Positions 1-6,740 of a DNA stretch of 24,889 nt are shown here, piece by piece. Source of the stretch: an uncultured Clostridiaceae bacterium (GTDB lineage Bacteria; Bacillota; Clostridia; Lachnospirales; Lachnospiraceae). Position 1 is the stretch's first letter. Each line of letters opens with the position of its first letter. The notes under the pieces are model-generated. The model worked only from the letters and a program-made list of their open reading frames with translations. It was not told the DNA's origin and did no database searches. The stretch is taken from contig CABSIM010000041.1 in NCBI GenBank assembly GCA_902477765.1, forward strand, positions 1-24,889. The letters run 5' to 3'. The position numbers and the translations under genes are program-made.

Positions 1-173
1 AACAAGCGCATCTGTATGTGTGGGATGAACCTCTTAACTATATTGACATCTATTCTCGAATGCAAATTGAAAATCTGATTAGAGAATTTTCTCCTACCAT
101 GATCTTCGTAGAACATGATCTTGCTTTTAGAAATAACATGGCGACCAAAAGCATTCGTCTGGCTACCGAATAG
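1..173 (+). CDS. ABC-F family ATPase, C-terminal fragment (antibiotic-resistance-type ribosomal protection candidate)
   Basis: The reading frame enters from the left edge (first full codon at base 3) and stops at TAG 171-173, giving the last 56 residues. The fragment holds the end of the second ATPase domain: a Walker B/D-loop stretch WDEPLNYID followed by the switch histidine in FVEHD. ABC-F proteins have two ATPase domains and no membrane segments. Resistance members of the Lsa/Vga/Msr type bind the ribosomal E site and dislodge lincosamides, pleuromutilins and streptogramins. The DEPLNYID form, rather than DEPTNHLD, recalls Lsa-type proteins, but one quarter of a domain cannot settle the subclass. 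Codons are clearly more A+T-rich than the genes from 947 onward, which suggests transfer. The promoter and any leader-peptide attenuator would lie left of the window. Confidence 0.75.
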   Translation, partial: QAHLYVWDEPLNYIDIYSRMQIENLIREFSPTMIFVEHDLAFRNNMATKSIRLATE

Positions 174-190
174 CAAAGCCAGCCGAGCCA

Positions 191-235
191 GTCAACGGTC
201 AAGATGAACGGCGCATTTCATGCGCCGCCGTTGAC
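191..235. repeat. Nested inverted repeat just after the ABC-F gene
   Basis: GTCAACGG at 191-198 pairs with CCGTTGAC at 228-235. Inside it CGGCGCAT (209-216) pairs with ATGCGCCG (220-227) around a 3-base loop. The two right arms touch, while the left arms are separated by 10 bases. There is no T-run after it, so it is not a classical terminator; it may be a protein-binding or RNA-processing structure. Confidence 0.6.
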
Positions 236-266
236 AGCCCCGCCCGTCTTTGCAAAAGGTAATCAA

Positions 267-296
267 GGCGGGAAAGCCACAAAATGGCTTCCCGCC
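267..296. repeat. Strong hairpin in the element-like region
   Basis: The left arm 267-279 (GGCGGGAAAGCCA) pairs with 285-296 (TGGCTTCCCGCC), leaving one bulged A and a 5-base loop. The bases after it (CATTTCAATTTTG) are moderately T-rich, so it could act as a weak terminator for the ABC-F transcript. Confidence 0.5.
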
Positions 297-340
297 CATT
301 TCAATTTTGCAAGGGAGAACGCTCCCAAATTAAAAAAAGT

Positions 341-442
341 GCGGCCAAGCACTTTGAGGGATTGGCCGCCTTGTCTGCCCATTCAGCGGGACGGAGGGCG
401 GCGGTCAAGGCCGGGTATAAAACCGTTCATTTCAGCCTTGAC
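341..442. repeat. Two further inverted repeats
   Basis: GCGGCCAA (341-348) is perfectly complementary to TTGGCCGC (362-369). GTCAAGGC (404-411) is perfectly complementary to GCCTTGAC (435-442). The second pair competes with an alternative pairing of AACCGT (421-426) with ACGGTT (441-446), so two mutually exclusive folds are possible. Confidence 0.45.
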
Positions 443-683
443 GGTTGCCCGCTGTCCTGCTACTTTTCCGGGAGTGTGGCCACAGCTTCGGGACATTTTG
501 TCCACAAGTCGGAGCGTAGGACGAGGGACGGGGCTTTCATATACCTGCCGCCGTTCTCTGAAACCAGCCCGATTTTTTGTTCATTCCCATTCACAAAAAT
601 TCAGCCTGTTTTCCTGCCGGAGCAAACGGGGCGCAAAAAGCACCGCACCCCGTTTCCCCCGTCAGCCACGCCAGCAGGTATAA

Positions 684-739
684 CACACTACACTTTGCTT
701 CGCAAAGTCGTGTGCCAAATGGGGGCTTTGCCCCCTTTG
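684..739. repeat. Two adjacent hairpins
   Basis: ACTTTGC (692-698) pairs with GCAAAGT (702-708) around TTC, extended by CACAC (684-688) with GTGTG (710-714). Immediately after, GGGGGC (721-726) pairs with GCCCCC (730-735), extended by CAAA/TTTG with one bulged T. Similar back-to-back hairpins are common in non-coding parts of conjugative elements; here the role is unknown. Confidence 0.5.
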
Positions 740-749
740 GAAACCCCCA

Positions 750-801
750 CAAGAAAAGGCGGTACGCTACCCCTCCACGGGGCGCATACCGCCTTTTCTT
801 G
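750..801. terminator. Bidirectional terminator-like hairpin
   Basis: A perfect 15-bp stem pairs 750-764 with 787-801, with a nested CCCC/GGGG pair (770-773 with 779-782). The lower stem holds an A-run on the left and a T-run on the right, so either strand ends the hairpin with U-rich RNA. It is the only convincing terminator downstream of the leftward polyamine operon, about 145 bases past its last stop codon. Confidence 0.6.
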
Positions 802-817
802 TTATCCAGCCCTCCGG

Positions 818-900
818 CTGTATCGGTTGAGCAAAAGTCAGCATGGGATTGGTGTGGTATCTTTAACTTTGGGAAACTCCCGGTTCCCATTCCGATACAG
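818..900. repeat. Perfect 9-bp inverted repeat 65 bases apart
   Basis: CTGTATCGG (818-826) and CCGATACAG (892-900) are exact reverse complements bracketing 65 bases between the terminator hairpin and the end of potCD. It could be an end of a mobile element, a recombinase site or a remnant of the native operon terminator. The sequence does not decide among these. Confidence 0.4.
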
Positions 901-946
901 ACGGCCGGAAAACGTTCTCCGCTGCCGGAATATGAGGGGGCGGGGC

Positions 947-2884
947 TTACCGGGATTTGACCTCTTTCCAGAGGCTGCTGTACAGGTCGTCGGCCTCCGT
1001 GCCAAGATACTGATAAACCTCGCAGTTTTCGAGCCTGTCGGTATCGGGGAATACAGCTTTGTTGTTCCTGGTTTCCTCGTCCAGAAGTTCAAAAGCACCG
1101 CGGTTGGGAGTGGCATAGGTGATGTACTCAAAATTCTTCAGGGCAATGTCGGGACGGCACAGGAAATTAATCCATTTTTCTGCGTTTTCCTTGTTGGTGG
1201 CATTGGCCGGAATCACCCAGGAATCGATCCAGATATTGGTTCCCTCTTCCGGAATCACATAATTGAGCTCATAATCCAGATTCAGTTTTTCGGCTTCTTC
1301 CTGGAGATACAGAAGTTCACCGGAATAGATGACGCCGACGGCGGCTTCCCCGCTCAGCATCTTATCCCGGACCTGATCCACCACATAGGCCTGAACCAGC
1401 GGTTTCTGGCGGATCAGAAGATCCCTGGCCTCTTCCAGCTCCGGAAGATCCGTGGAGTTCATGGAATATCCCAGCTGTTTGAGCGCCACCATGAAAGCAT
1501 CCCGGACGCTGTCCTGCATCAGGATTTCCCCCTGGTACCGCTCATCCCAGAGATCTGCCCAGCAGGTGGGGGCGGACACTCCCAGTTCCTGAATCCGGCG
1601 GGTATTATAGATAATTCCCACCGTTCCCCAGCAATAGGGAACGGAATAGAGATTATCGGGATCAAAACTCCTGGATTTTTCCAGGTACCGTGGATCTATG
1701 TACTGAAGGTTGGGAATGTTGTCAAAGTTGATTTCCGCCAGAAGGCCGTTTTCGGCCATTTTCTGAATCATATAGTCGGAAGGACATACCACATCGTACC
1801 GGACAGCTCCGGCTTCAATGACCGGATACATTTCCTCATTGGTTTCAAACAGGTCATAGGTGACATGAATTCCGGTTTCCTCTTCAAACTGTGCGATGAC
1901 GCTTTCGTCGATATATTCTCCCCAGTTGTAGACATAAAGCTCATTGGAACTGCTGCCGGCAACGTGTTTATAAGTGGAAAAAGAGACACAGGCCACAACA
2001 CAGAAGGCGGCGGCTGCCAGAATCCACTTTCCGCTGCGGCGCGGATCCCTGCCGGAACCGGAGGCTGCCTGTCTGCCTTTCCCGGAAGAAGTTCCGGAAG
2101 TCTGTCCGGTGGGGGCAAAGTTGGTGATCAGAAGCAGAACCAGAACCGTGGCAAAAATCACGGTGGAAAGCGCATACATGGACGGCCGGATTCCTCTGCG
2201 CACTTCGCTGTAAATCAGGGTGGACAGGGTGTTGATGCCGGCCCCGCGGGGAAAATGCGTAATGATAAAATCATCCAGGGACATGGTGAATGCCATCAGG
2301 AAACCGGAAAACACTCCCGGCATGATATCGGGGAACACCACCCGGAAAAATGCCTGTACCGGTCCGGCGCCCAGATCCATGGCAGCTTCATAGGTATAGC
2401 GGCTGGTCTGCTTCAGTTTGGGAAGCACGCTCAGGGTCACATACGGAATATTGAATGTGATATGAGCCAGCAGGATGGTTTTGAATCCCAGAGAGATTCC
2501 GAAGGCGATGAACATCAGCATCAGGGAAATTCCGGTTACAATTTCCGAATTCAGGATCGGAAGATTGTTGATGCCCATGAAAACTGTCCTGGGAAGTTTT
2601 TTCATGCTGCTGATGCCGATGGCGGCTGCCGTACCGATGATGGTGGCGGCGAGAGCGGACAGAAAGGCAATCATCAGGGTGTTGTAGAGTGCGTCCATAA
2701 TGGCCGAACTCTCAAACATGTTTCTGTACCAGTCCAGAGTAAATCCGCCCCACTGGGAACGGGATTTGGAGCTGTTGAATGACAGAACAGCCATAACGCC
2801 GATGGGAGCGTACAGAAAGATCAGAACAAATACCAGATAGAAATTTTCAAAAAAGCGTTTGATTCCGGAAACTGATGCACTCAT
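947..2884 (-). CDS. potCD: Fused spermidine/putrescine ABC permease PotC and substrate-binding protein PotD
   Basis: This 645-residue protein joins two subunits normally made separately. Residues 1-256 are a PotC-type inner permease with six predicted membrane helices and the ATPase-contact EAA loop near 166-190 (EAAMDLGAG...FPDIMPG). A Gly/Ser/basic linker (about 257-286) leads to an extra hydrophobic helix (287-304), then a PotD-type binding domain from about 314 (YVYNWGEYID) to the end. PotC ends inside the cell, so one extra helix correctly puts PotD outside, replacing the usual lipoprotein anchor. It should capture polyamines and pass them through PotB-PotC, powered by PotA. Its ATG directly abuts the potB stop, with the ribosome site (GGAAGGAG) inside potB. 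Substrate preference between putrescine and spermidine cannot be read safely. Confidence 0.93.
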   Translation of the reverse strand: MSASVSGIKRFFENFYLVFVLIFLYAPIGVMAVLSFNSSKSRSQWGGFTLDWYRNMFESSAIMDALYNTLMIAFLSALAATIIGTAAAIGISSMKKLPRTVFMGINNLPILNSEIVTGISLMLMFIAFGISLGFKTILLAHITFNIPYVTLSVLPKLKQTSRYTYEAAMDLGAGPVQAFFRVVFPDIMPGVFSGFLMAFTMSLDDFIITHFPRGAGINTLSTLIYSEVRRGIRPSMYALSTVIFATVLVLLLITNFAPTGQTSGTSSGKGRQAASGSGRDPRRSGKWILAAAAFCVVACVSFSTYKHVAGSSSNELYVYNWGEYIDESVIAQFEEETGIHVTYDLFETNEEMYPVIEAGAVRYDVVCPSDYMIQKMAENGLLAEINFDNIPNLQYIDPRYLEKSRSFDPDNLYSVPYCWGTVGIIYNTRRIQELGVSAPTCWADLWDERYQGEILMQDSVRDAFMVALKQLGYSMNSTDLPELEEARDLLIRQKPLVQAYVVDQVRDKMLSGEAAVGVIYSGELLYLQEEAEKLNLDYELNYVIPEEGTNIWIDSWVIPANATNKENAEKWINFLCRPDIALKNFEYITYATPNRGAFELLDEETRNNKAVFPDTDRLENCEVYQYLGTEADDLYSSLWKEVKSR

Positions 2885-3706
2885 TTAAAATGCGGCTCCT
2901 TCCCCGTTTTTATCGTATTTGGCAACCAGTGCCATGCTGATCAGAATGAATATCATGAGGACCATGGAGAGCCCTGCCCCCAGATTCCAGTTGCTGCCCT
3001 TGGTAAATTCCTGTTCGATGACATTTCCGATCAGGAGAATCTTGCTGCCGCCCAGAAGGTTGGAGATGACGAAAGTGGTGAGCGCCGGAATGAATACCAT
3101 GGTAATGCCGCTGATGATACCCGGAATACTCAGGGGAAAGATGATTTTCACCAGGGTCTGAAAACTTCCTGCGCCCAGATCTCTGGCGGCATTGATGACA
3201 TTATCATCGATCTTGATCATTACATTATAAATCGGAAGTACCATAAAAGGCAGAAAGTTATAAACCATACCCAGGATAATGGCTCCCGGAGTGTTGATAA
3301 GTGTAAGCTCCGGCAGGCGGAGTGTGGATAAGATGCCGTTGATGACTCCGTTCTTTTCCAGAAGCGTCTGCCATGCCATTGTGCGGAGAAGAAAGTTCAT
3401 CCACATGGGGAGAATGAAAATGAAAACCACAAAACTCCCGCAGCCGATATGACGGCGCCTCAGAATCAGAGACAGCGGATAGGCGATTATGAGACAGACT
3501 GCCGTGCTTGCCGCCGCCAGAACAAGGGAAAGAAGCAGGGCCTTCATATGTTCCGCCGTGGAAATTGCCAGCACGTTATCCAGAGTGAATGCACCGCTGC
3601 GGTCCGTAAGACCATAATAAAAGATCATCAGCAGCGGAATAATGGTAAAACCTGTCATCCAGACGATATAGGGACCTGCCAGATATCTGCTTTTCAAACT
3701 ATTCAT
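2885..3706 (-). CDS. potB: Spermidine/putrescine ABC transporter permease PotB
   Basis: A 273-residue membrane protein with about six hydrophobic helices and a permease EAA-type loop (NAARDLGAGSFQTLVKIIFPLSIPG), typical of the PotB half of a polyamine importer. The chosen start, MNSLKSRYLAG, has a GGAGG about 12 bases upstream; an upstream ATG seven codons earlier lies deeper in potA and lacks a clear ribosome site. The start overlaps the end of potA by 8 bases, and the stop touches the potCD start, so the genes are translationally coupled. It pairs with the PotC half of the fused protein to form the channel. Confidence 0.93.
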   Translation of the reverse strand: MNSLKSRYLAGPYIVWMTGFTIIPLLMIFYYGLTDRSGAFTLDNVLAISTAEHMKALLLSLVLAAASTAVCLIIAYPLSLILRRRHIGCGSFVVFIFILPMWMNFLLRTMAWQTLLEKNGVINGILSTLRLPELTLINTPGAIILGMVYNFLPFMVLPIYNVMIKIDDNVINAARDLGAGSFQTLVKIIFPLSIPGIISGITMVFIPALTTFVISNLLGGSKILLIGNVIEQEFTKGSNWNLGAGLSMVLMIFILISMALVAKYDKNGEGAAF

Positions 3707-4775
3707 TGACTCCCACGGCCTCCTCATCTTCCGAAGCGGGCTTGTTCATGATCTGGATATCGAAGGGATCCACATGAATGCCCACCTTCTGACCAACAGG
3801 AAACATATCGGTGCTGTGGACCAGCCATTCAAAACCGTCCGGTGTTGTGACCTCCATTTCATAATGGACGCCTTTGAAGATCAGGTGTGTCACGACGCCC
3901 TGGAGCGTACCGTCTTCAGGTTTTACCAGATCAATGTCTTCCGGCCGGATGACCACGTCGACAGGAGTCCTGGTGCCGAAGCCCTTGTCCACACAGGCAA
4001 ACTTTGCGCCGGAAATTTCCACCAGCTCATCATGAAGCATGAGACCGTCCACAATATTGCTTTCTCCGATAAAGTCGGCAACGAAAGCGTTTTCCGGTTC
4101 GTTGTAAATCTGTTCCGGAGTTCCCATCTGCTGGATATAGCCCTGATTCATGACCACAATGGTATCGGACATGGTAAGCGCCTCTTCCTGATCATGGGTG
4201 ACATAGACAAACGTGATGCCAAGCTCGTTTTTCAGGCGGATCAGCTCATACTGCATGTCCTGACGCAGTTTCAGATCCAGAGCGCCCAGAGGTTCGTCCA
4301 GGAGCAGCAGTTTCGGTTCATTGACGATGGCTCTGGCAATGGCAATTCTTTGCTGCTGTCCGCCGCTGAGGGAATCCACGCTGCGGTTTTCATAGCCATC
4401 CAGGTTCACAAGCTTCAGCGCATATTTGATTTTATCGTCAATATAGCTTTTGGATTTTTTCTTGATCTTCAGACCAAACGCGATGTTTTCCGCAATGGTC
4501 ATATGGGTGAACAGGGCATATTTCTGAAACACGGTGTTCAGCTGCCGTTTGTTGGGCGGCAGGTTCGTAATATCCTGGCCGTTGAAGATCACCTGCCCGC
4601 TGTCCGGAGCCGTGAAACCGCCGATAATGCGCAGGGTGGTGGTTTTTCCGCATCCGCTGGGGCCAAGGAGTGTGACAAAGGTGTTTTCCTGAACGGAAAG
4701 ATTCAGATCGTCGAGGACAATGTCCCCGTCAAAACTTTTGCAAACATGCACCAGATCAATAAGCGGCTGATTCAT
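3699..4775 (-). CDS. potA: Spermidine/putrescine ABC transporter ATPase PotA
   Basis: A 358-residue ATPase that drives polyamine import from the cytoplasmic face. Motifs in order are Walker A (GPSGCGKTTT), signature (LSGGQQQR), Walker B (LLLLDEPLGALD) and the switch histidine (VTHDQEEA). After these comes a C-terminal TOBE-type regulatory domain, as in PotA/MalK-class proteins. The start is MNQPLIDLVHV at 4775, with AGGAGG about six bases upstream; a longer in-frame version would begin inside the end of the regulator gene and has no ribosome site. It follows the regulator after 14 bases and overlaps potB by 8 bases. Confidence 0.95.
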   Translation of the reverse strand: MNQPLIDLVHVCKSFDGDIVLDDLNLSVQENTFVTLLGPSGCGKTTTLRIIGGFTAPDSGQVIFNGQDITNLPPNKRQLNTVFQKYALFTHMTIAENIAFGLKIKKKSKSYIDDKIKYALKLVNLDGYENRSVDSLSGGQQQRIAIARAIVNEPKLLLLDEPLGALDLKLRQDMQYELIRLKNELGITFVYVTHDQEEALTMSDTIVVMNQGYIQQMGTPEQIYNEPENAFVADFIGESNIVDGLMLHDELVEISGAKFACVDKGFGTRTPVDVVIRPEDIDLVKPEDGTLQGVVTHLIFKGVHYEMEVTTPDGFEWLVHSTDMFPVGQKVGIHVDPFDIQIMNKPASEDEEAVGVNE

Positions 4776-4789
4776 AAACAGTCCTCCTG

Positions 4790-5323
4790 TCAAAAACTTG
4801 GTGGTGAGCTGACCCAAAGGACCGCGGCGCCGGTCCGGCTTGTGAGATAGTGGGTCTTTTCGGCAGTGTAGTAAAAGGATTCTCCGCGGCGGGCCTGCCA
4901 GATCCGGTTTCCGAGATGAATGGAAACCGTTCCCTGAAGCACATAGCCGAATTCCTCGCCCTCATGGGGCGTGTCCGGATAGGTGGACCCGCCTGGTTCC
5001 AGAGTCAGAAGAATCGGCTCCATGGTATTTTTCTGAGCGTTGGGGATAATCCACTGGATTTTGTTTTTCAGATCGGAATCATATTTTTCAAAATAGTCGT
5101 TTCTGCCGAAAACGATCTGTTCCTCGGGTGTTTCCGAAAAAAAGTCGCCGATGGTGGTTCCGAGACACTGAAGAATATCAGTCAGGGTAGCAATGGACGG
5201 AGAAGTCAGGTTGCGTTCCACCTGGGAAATAAAACCTTTGGAAAGCTCTGCCCTGTCGGCAAGCTCTTCCTGGGTCAGTCCTTTCCGTGTACGGAGCTCT
5301 TTGAGTTTTGCACCAAGATCCAT
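4790..5323 (-). CDS. XRE-cupin transcriptional regulator of the polyamine operon
   Basis: A 177-residue protein with an N-terminal helix-turn-helix of the XRE type (about 5-62; LKELRTRKGLTQEELADRAELSKGFISQVERN) and a C-terminal cupin barrel (about 100-175; TLEPGGSTYPDTPHEGEEFGYVLQG). Cupin-type XRE regulators beside pot genes usually sense polyamines and repress the transporter; PuuR has the same layout. The start MDLGAKLK has AAGGAGG 10 bases upstream. As first gene of the operon it probably regulates itself as well as potA-potB-potCD. The ligand is inferred from context only. Confidence 0.88.
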   Translation of the reverse strand: MDLGAKLKELRTRKGLTQEELADRAELSKGFISQVERNLTSPSIATLTDILQCLGTTIGDFFSETPEEQIVFGRNDYFEKYDSDLKNKIQWIIPNAQKNTMEPILLTLEPGGSTYPDTPHEGEEFGYVLQGTVSIHLGNRIWQARRGESFYYTAEKTHYLTSRTGAAVLWVSSPPSF

Positions 5324-5408
5324 ATGGATCCGTCCTCCTTTCAGCTGGCATTTCCTGTCCGGACGGTCCGGAAAGCACCGTCTGGGAACAAATATATGTA
5401 AAATCAAA

Positions 5409-5425
5409 GTTTAGTAAAAATAAAC
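5409..5425. promoter_or_regulatory. Inverted repeat GTTTA-N7-TAAAC, candidate operator
   Basis: The half-sites lie at 5409-5413 and 5421-5425, a few bases downstream of the predicted start of the polyamine operon transcript. The position suits a repressor roadblock, and the encoded XRE-cupin protein is the obvious candidate. The arms are short and A+T-rich, so chance is possible. Confidence 0.35.
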
Positions 5426-5439
5426 ATATGGCAAGGATC

Positions 5440-5467
5440 ATTATACAGGGTTTTCGACAGGAGTCAA
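5440..5467 (-). promoter_or_regulatory. Sigma-A promoter of the polyamine operon
   Basis: Read leftward, TTGACT (5467-5462) and TATAAT (5445-5440) are separated by 16 bases. The -10 is a perfect consensus and the -35 has one mismatch. The transcript would start near 5433 and carry a leader of about 110 bases before the regulator start codon. Confidence 0.75.
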
Positions 5468-5494
5468 TAGATTTCGACGGAAAATGTTTGTTTT

Positions 5495-5508
5495 TTCTGC
5501 CGGCAGAA
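5495..5508. promoter_or_regulatory. 14-bp perfect palindrome in the divergent control region
   Basis: TTCTGCCGGCAGAA is a perfect palindrome lying 28 bases upstream of the leftward -35 box and 47 bases upstream of the rightward one. It is the longest uninterrupted palindrome between the two divergent operons and is a plausible dimeric regulator site. Confidence 0.4.
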
Positions 5509-5541
5509 GATGCTGCAGCCCCTTCCGGCCTGTGAATTTTT

Positions 5542-5554
5542 CCATAATTTATGG
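5542..5554. promoter_or_regulatory. Palindrome CCATAA-T-TTATGG abutting the lactonase promoter
   Basis: Two perfect 6-bp arms around one central base end exactly at the -35 box of the rightward promoter. This is the usual place for an activator, or for a repressor that blocks polymerase. Confidence 0.4.
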
Positions 5555-5583
5555 TTAACAAACCGGCAGGGATATGTTAAAAT
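5555..5583 (+). promoter_or_regulatory. Predicted promoter of the lactonase-aroC-rpiB operon
   Basis: TTAACA (5555-5560) and TAAAAT (5578-5583) are separated by 17 bases. This leaves a leader of about 90 bases, rich in GGCC repeats, before the lactonase start at 5683. Confidence 0.55.
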
Positions 5584-5682
5584 GAACCATAGCAAAAACA
5601 TTGCGGCCGGGAATGGCCGAAAACTGGCCGGATCCATCAGAAAGCCGCGGAAGGCAGGCCGGCAGAACGGAGGGAATGACAG

Positions 5683-6735
5683 ATGACGGGAAAATATATG
5701 GCATACGTGGGTTCCTATTCCTATACAGGGAAAGCCAAGGGAATCACGGTATTTGATGTGGATGTGGAAGCGGGAAAGTTTATCCGGCGCTGTGAGGTGG
5801 AAGTGGACAACTCTTCCTATGTACAGGCTTCAGATAACGGAAAGATCCTGTATTCCATCGCGGATGAGGGCGTTGTATCTTTCCGGATCATGGAGAACGG
5901 AAGCCTGTCCAGAATCAACAGTGCAAATATCAAGGGAATGCGCGGGTGCCATCTGTCAGCTGATAAAGAAAACAAATATCTTTTTGTATCCGGTTACCAT
6001 GACGGAAAGATCACGGTCCTGAAGCTCAATAAGGACGGGTCAGTAGGAAGAATCACGGATGGTGTTTTCCATAAAGGACTGGGCAGTGTGGCAGAAAGGA
6101 ATTACCGGCCCCATGTCAGCTGCGCCAGACTGACTCCGGACGGCAAGTTCCTGATGGTGGCGGATCTGGGCATTGATCAGATCAAAGTATATCGTTTTGA
6201 TAAAAGCGAAGGGAAAATCACACTGGTGGATACGATCCGCTGCGAACTGGAGTCTGCACCCAGACGGTTTATTTTCAGCCAGGACGGAAGATTTTTCTAT
6301 GTGCTTCATGAGCTGAAAAACACCATTGATGTATATTCCTATGAAACAGGAGAGAGGGCACCCAGGGTGGAAAAACTTCAGAGTGTCTCCACCACAGGAG
6401 CCGAGGCAGGCAGCATGACAGCGGCGTGTGCCATGAGATTCACGCCGGATGAAAGACATCTGTTCTGTTCCAACGCGGGAGATAATACGGTTTCGCTTTT
6501 TAACCGAGATCCGGAATCCGGACTTCTGGACTTCCGGTTCTGCCTTCCCATCAGCGGTGACTATCCGAAAGATATTGCGGTATTCCCTGACGGGAAGCAC
6601 CTGGCATCCATCAATCATGAGGGATCCATTTCCTTTTTCCGTGTGGACTATGAGCAGGGGCTTCTGGTCATGTGCAGCAGGAGTCTTGCCATCAATGAAC
6701 CCAACTGCTGCGAGATCGTAAAGATAGGAGAGTAG
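5683..6735 (+). CDS. Lactonase-family beta-propeller protein, possible 6-phosphogluconolactonase
   Basis: A 350-residue protein built of repeated propeller blades, with no signal peptide, so probably cytoplasmic. It matches the lactonase family that includes 6-phosphogluconolactonases of the YkgB/YbhE type (opening YVGSYSYTGKAKGITVF, central PDGKFLMVADLGIDQIKVY, later DGRFFYVLHELKNTIDVY). Residues H144, R194 and E210 sit where the catalytic His, Arg and Glu of related lactonases are expected, but the usual GPRH motif reads APRR here. If it is a 6-phosphogluconolactonase it would feed the pentose phosphate pathway, in line with rpiB two genes downstream. Other lactone substrates are possible. 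GGAGGG lies 8 bases before the ATG, and aroC begins only 5 bases after the stop. Confidence 0.82.
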   Translation: MTGKYMAYVGSYSYTGKAKGITVFDVDVEAGKFIRRCEVEVDNSSYVQASDNGKILYSIADEGVVSFRIMENGSLSRINSANIKGMRGCHLSADKENKYLFVSGYHDGKITVLKLNKDGSVGRITDGVFHKGLGSVAERNYRPHVSCARLTPDGKFLMVADLGIDQIKVYRFDKSEGKITLVDTIRCELESAPRRFIFSQDGRFFYVLHELKNTIDVYSYETGERAPRVEKLQSVSTTGAEAGSMTAACAMRFTPDERHLFCSNAGDNTVSLFNRDPESGLLDFRFCLPISGDYPKDIAVFPDGKHLASINHEGSISFFRVDYEQGLLVMCSRSLAINEPNCCEIVKIGE

Positions 6736-6740
6736 GAAAC

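Larger units (their letters stand above)
174..946. other. Hairpin-rich non-coding stretch, probable edge of an integrative element
   Basis: No convincing gene lies between the ABC-F stop and the end of potCD. Overlapping open frames occur on both strands, but they lack ribosome sites, have odd Pro/Arg/Ser-rich composition, and run through perfect inverted repeats. At least eight inverted repeats are packed here (191-235, 267-296, 313-326, 341-369, 404-442, 684-714, 716-739, 750-801). Such dense hairpins beside a foreign resistance-type gene fit the terminal or cargo region of a conjugative or mobilizable element. That interpretation is inferred from style and context; no integrase, relaxase or defined att site is visible. 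Confidence 0.5.

Noticed and set aside
204..683. A 159-codon open frame in the element-like region
   Set aside because: It starts inside a nested inverted repeat, lacks a ribosome site, is Pro/Arg/Ser-rich, and crosses several perfect hairpins. I treat it as non-coding.
591..890. A 99-codon minus-strand open frame between the hairpins and potCD
   Set aside because: It traverses three hairpins including the bidirectional terminator, and its composition looks random.
284..2782. An 832-codon open frame on the plus strand
   Set aside because: It runs antisense through the unmistakable potCD gene and the hairpin region, has no ribosome site, and shows no recognisable domain. It is a by-product of G+C-rich codon bias.
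3774..4850. A 358-codon plus-strand open frame opposite potA
   Set aside because: It mirrors potA exactly, with His/Phe/Val-rich translation typical of the antisense of a conserved gene.
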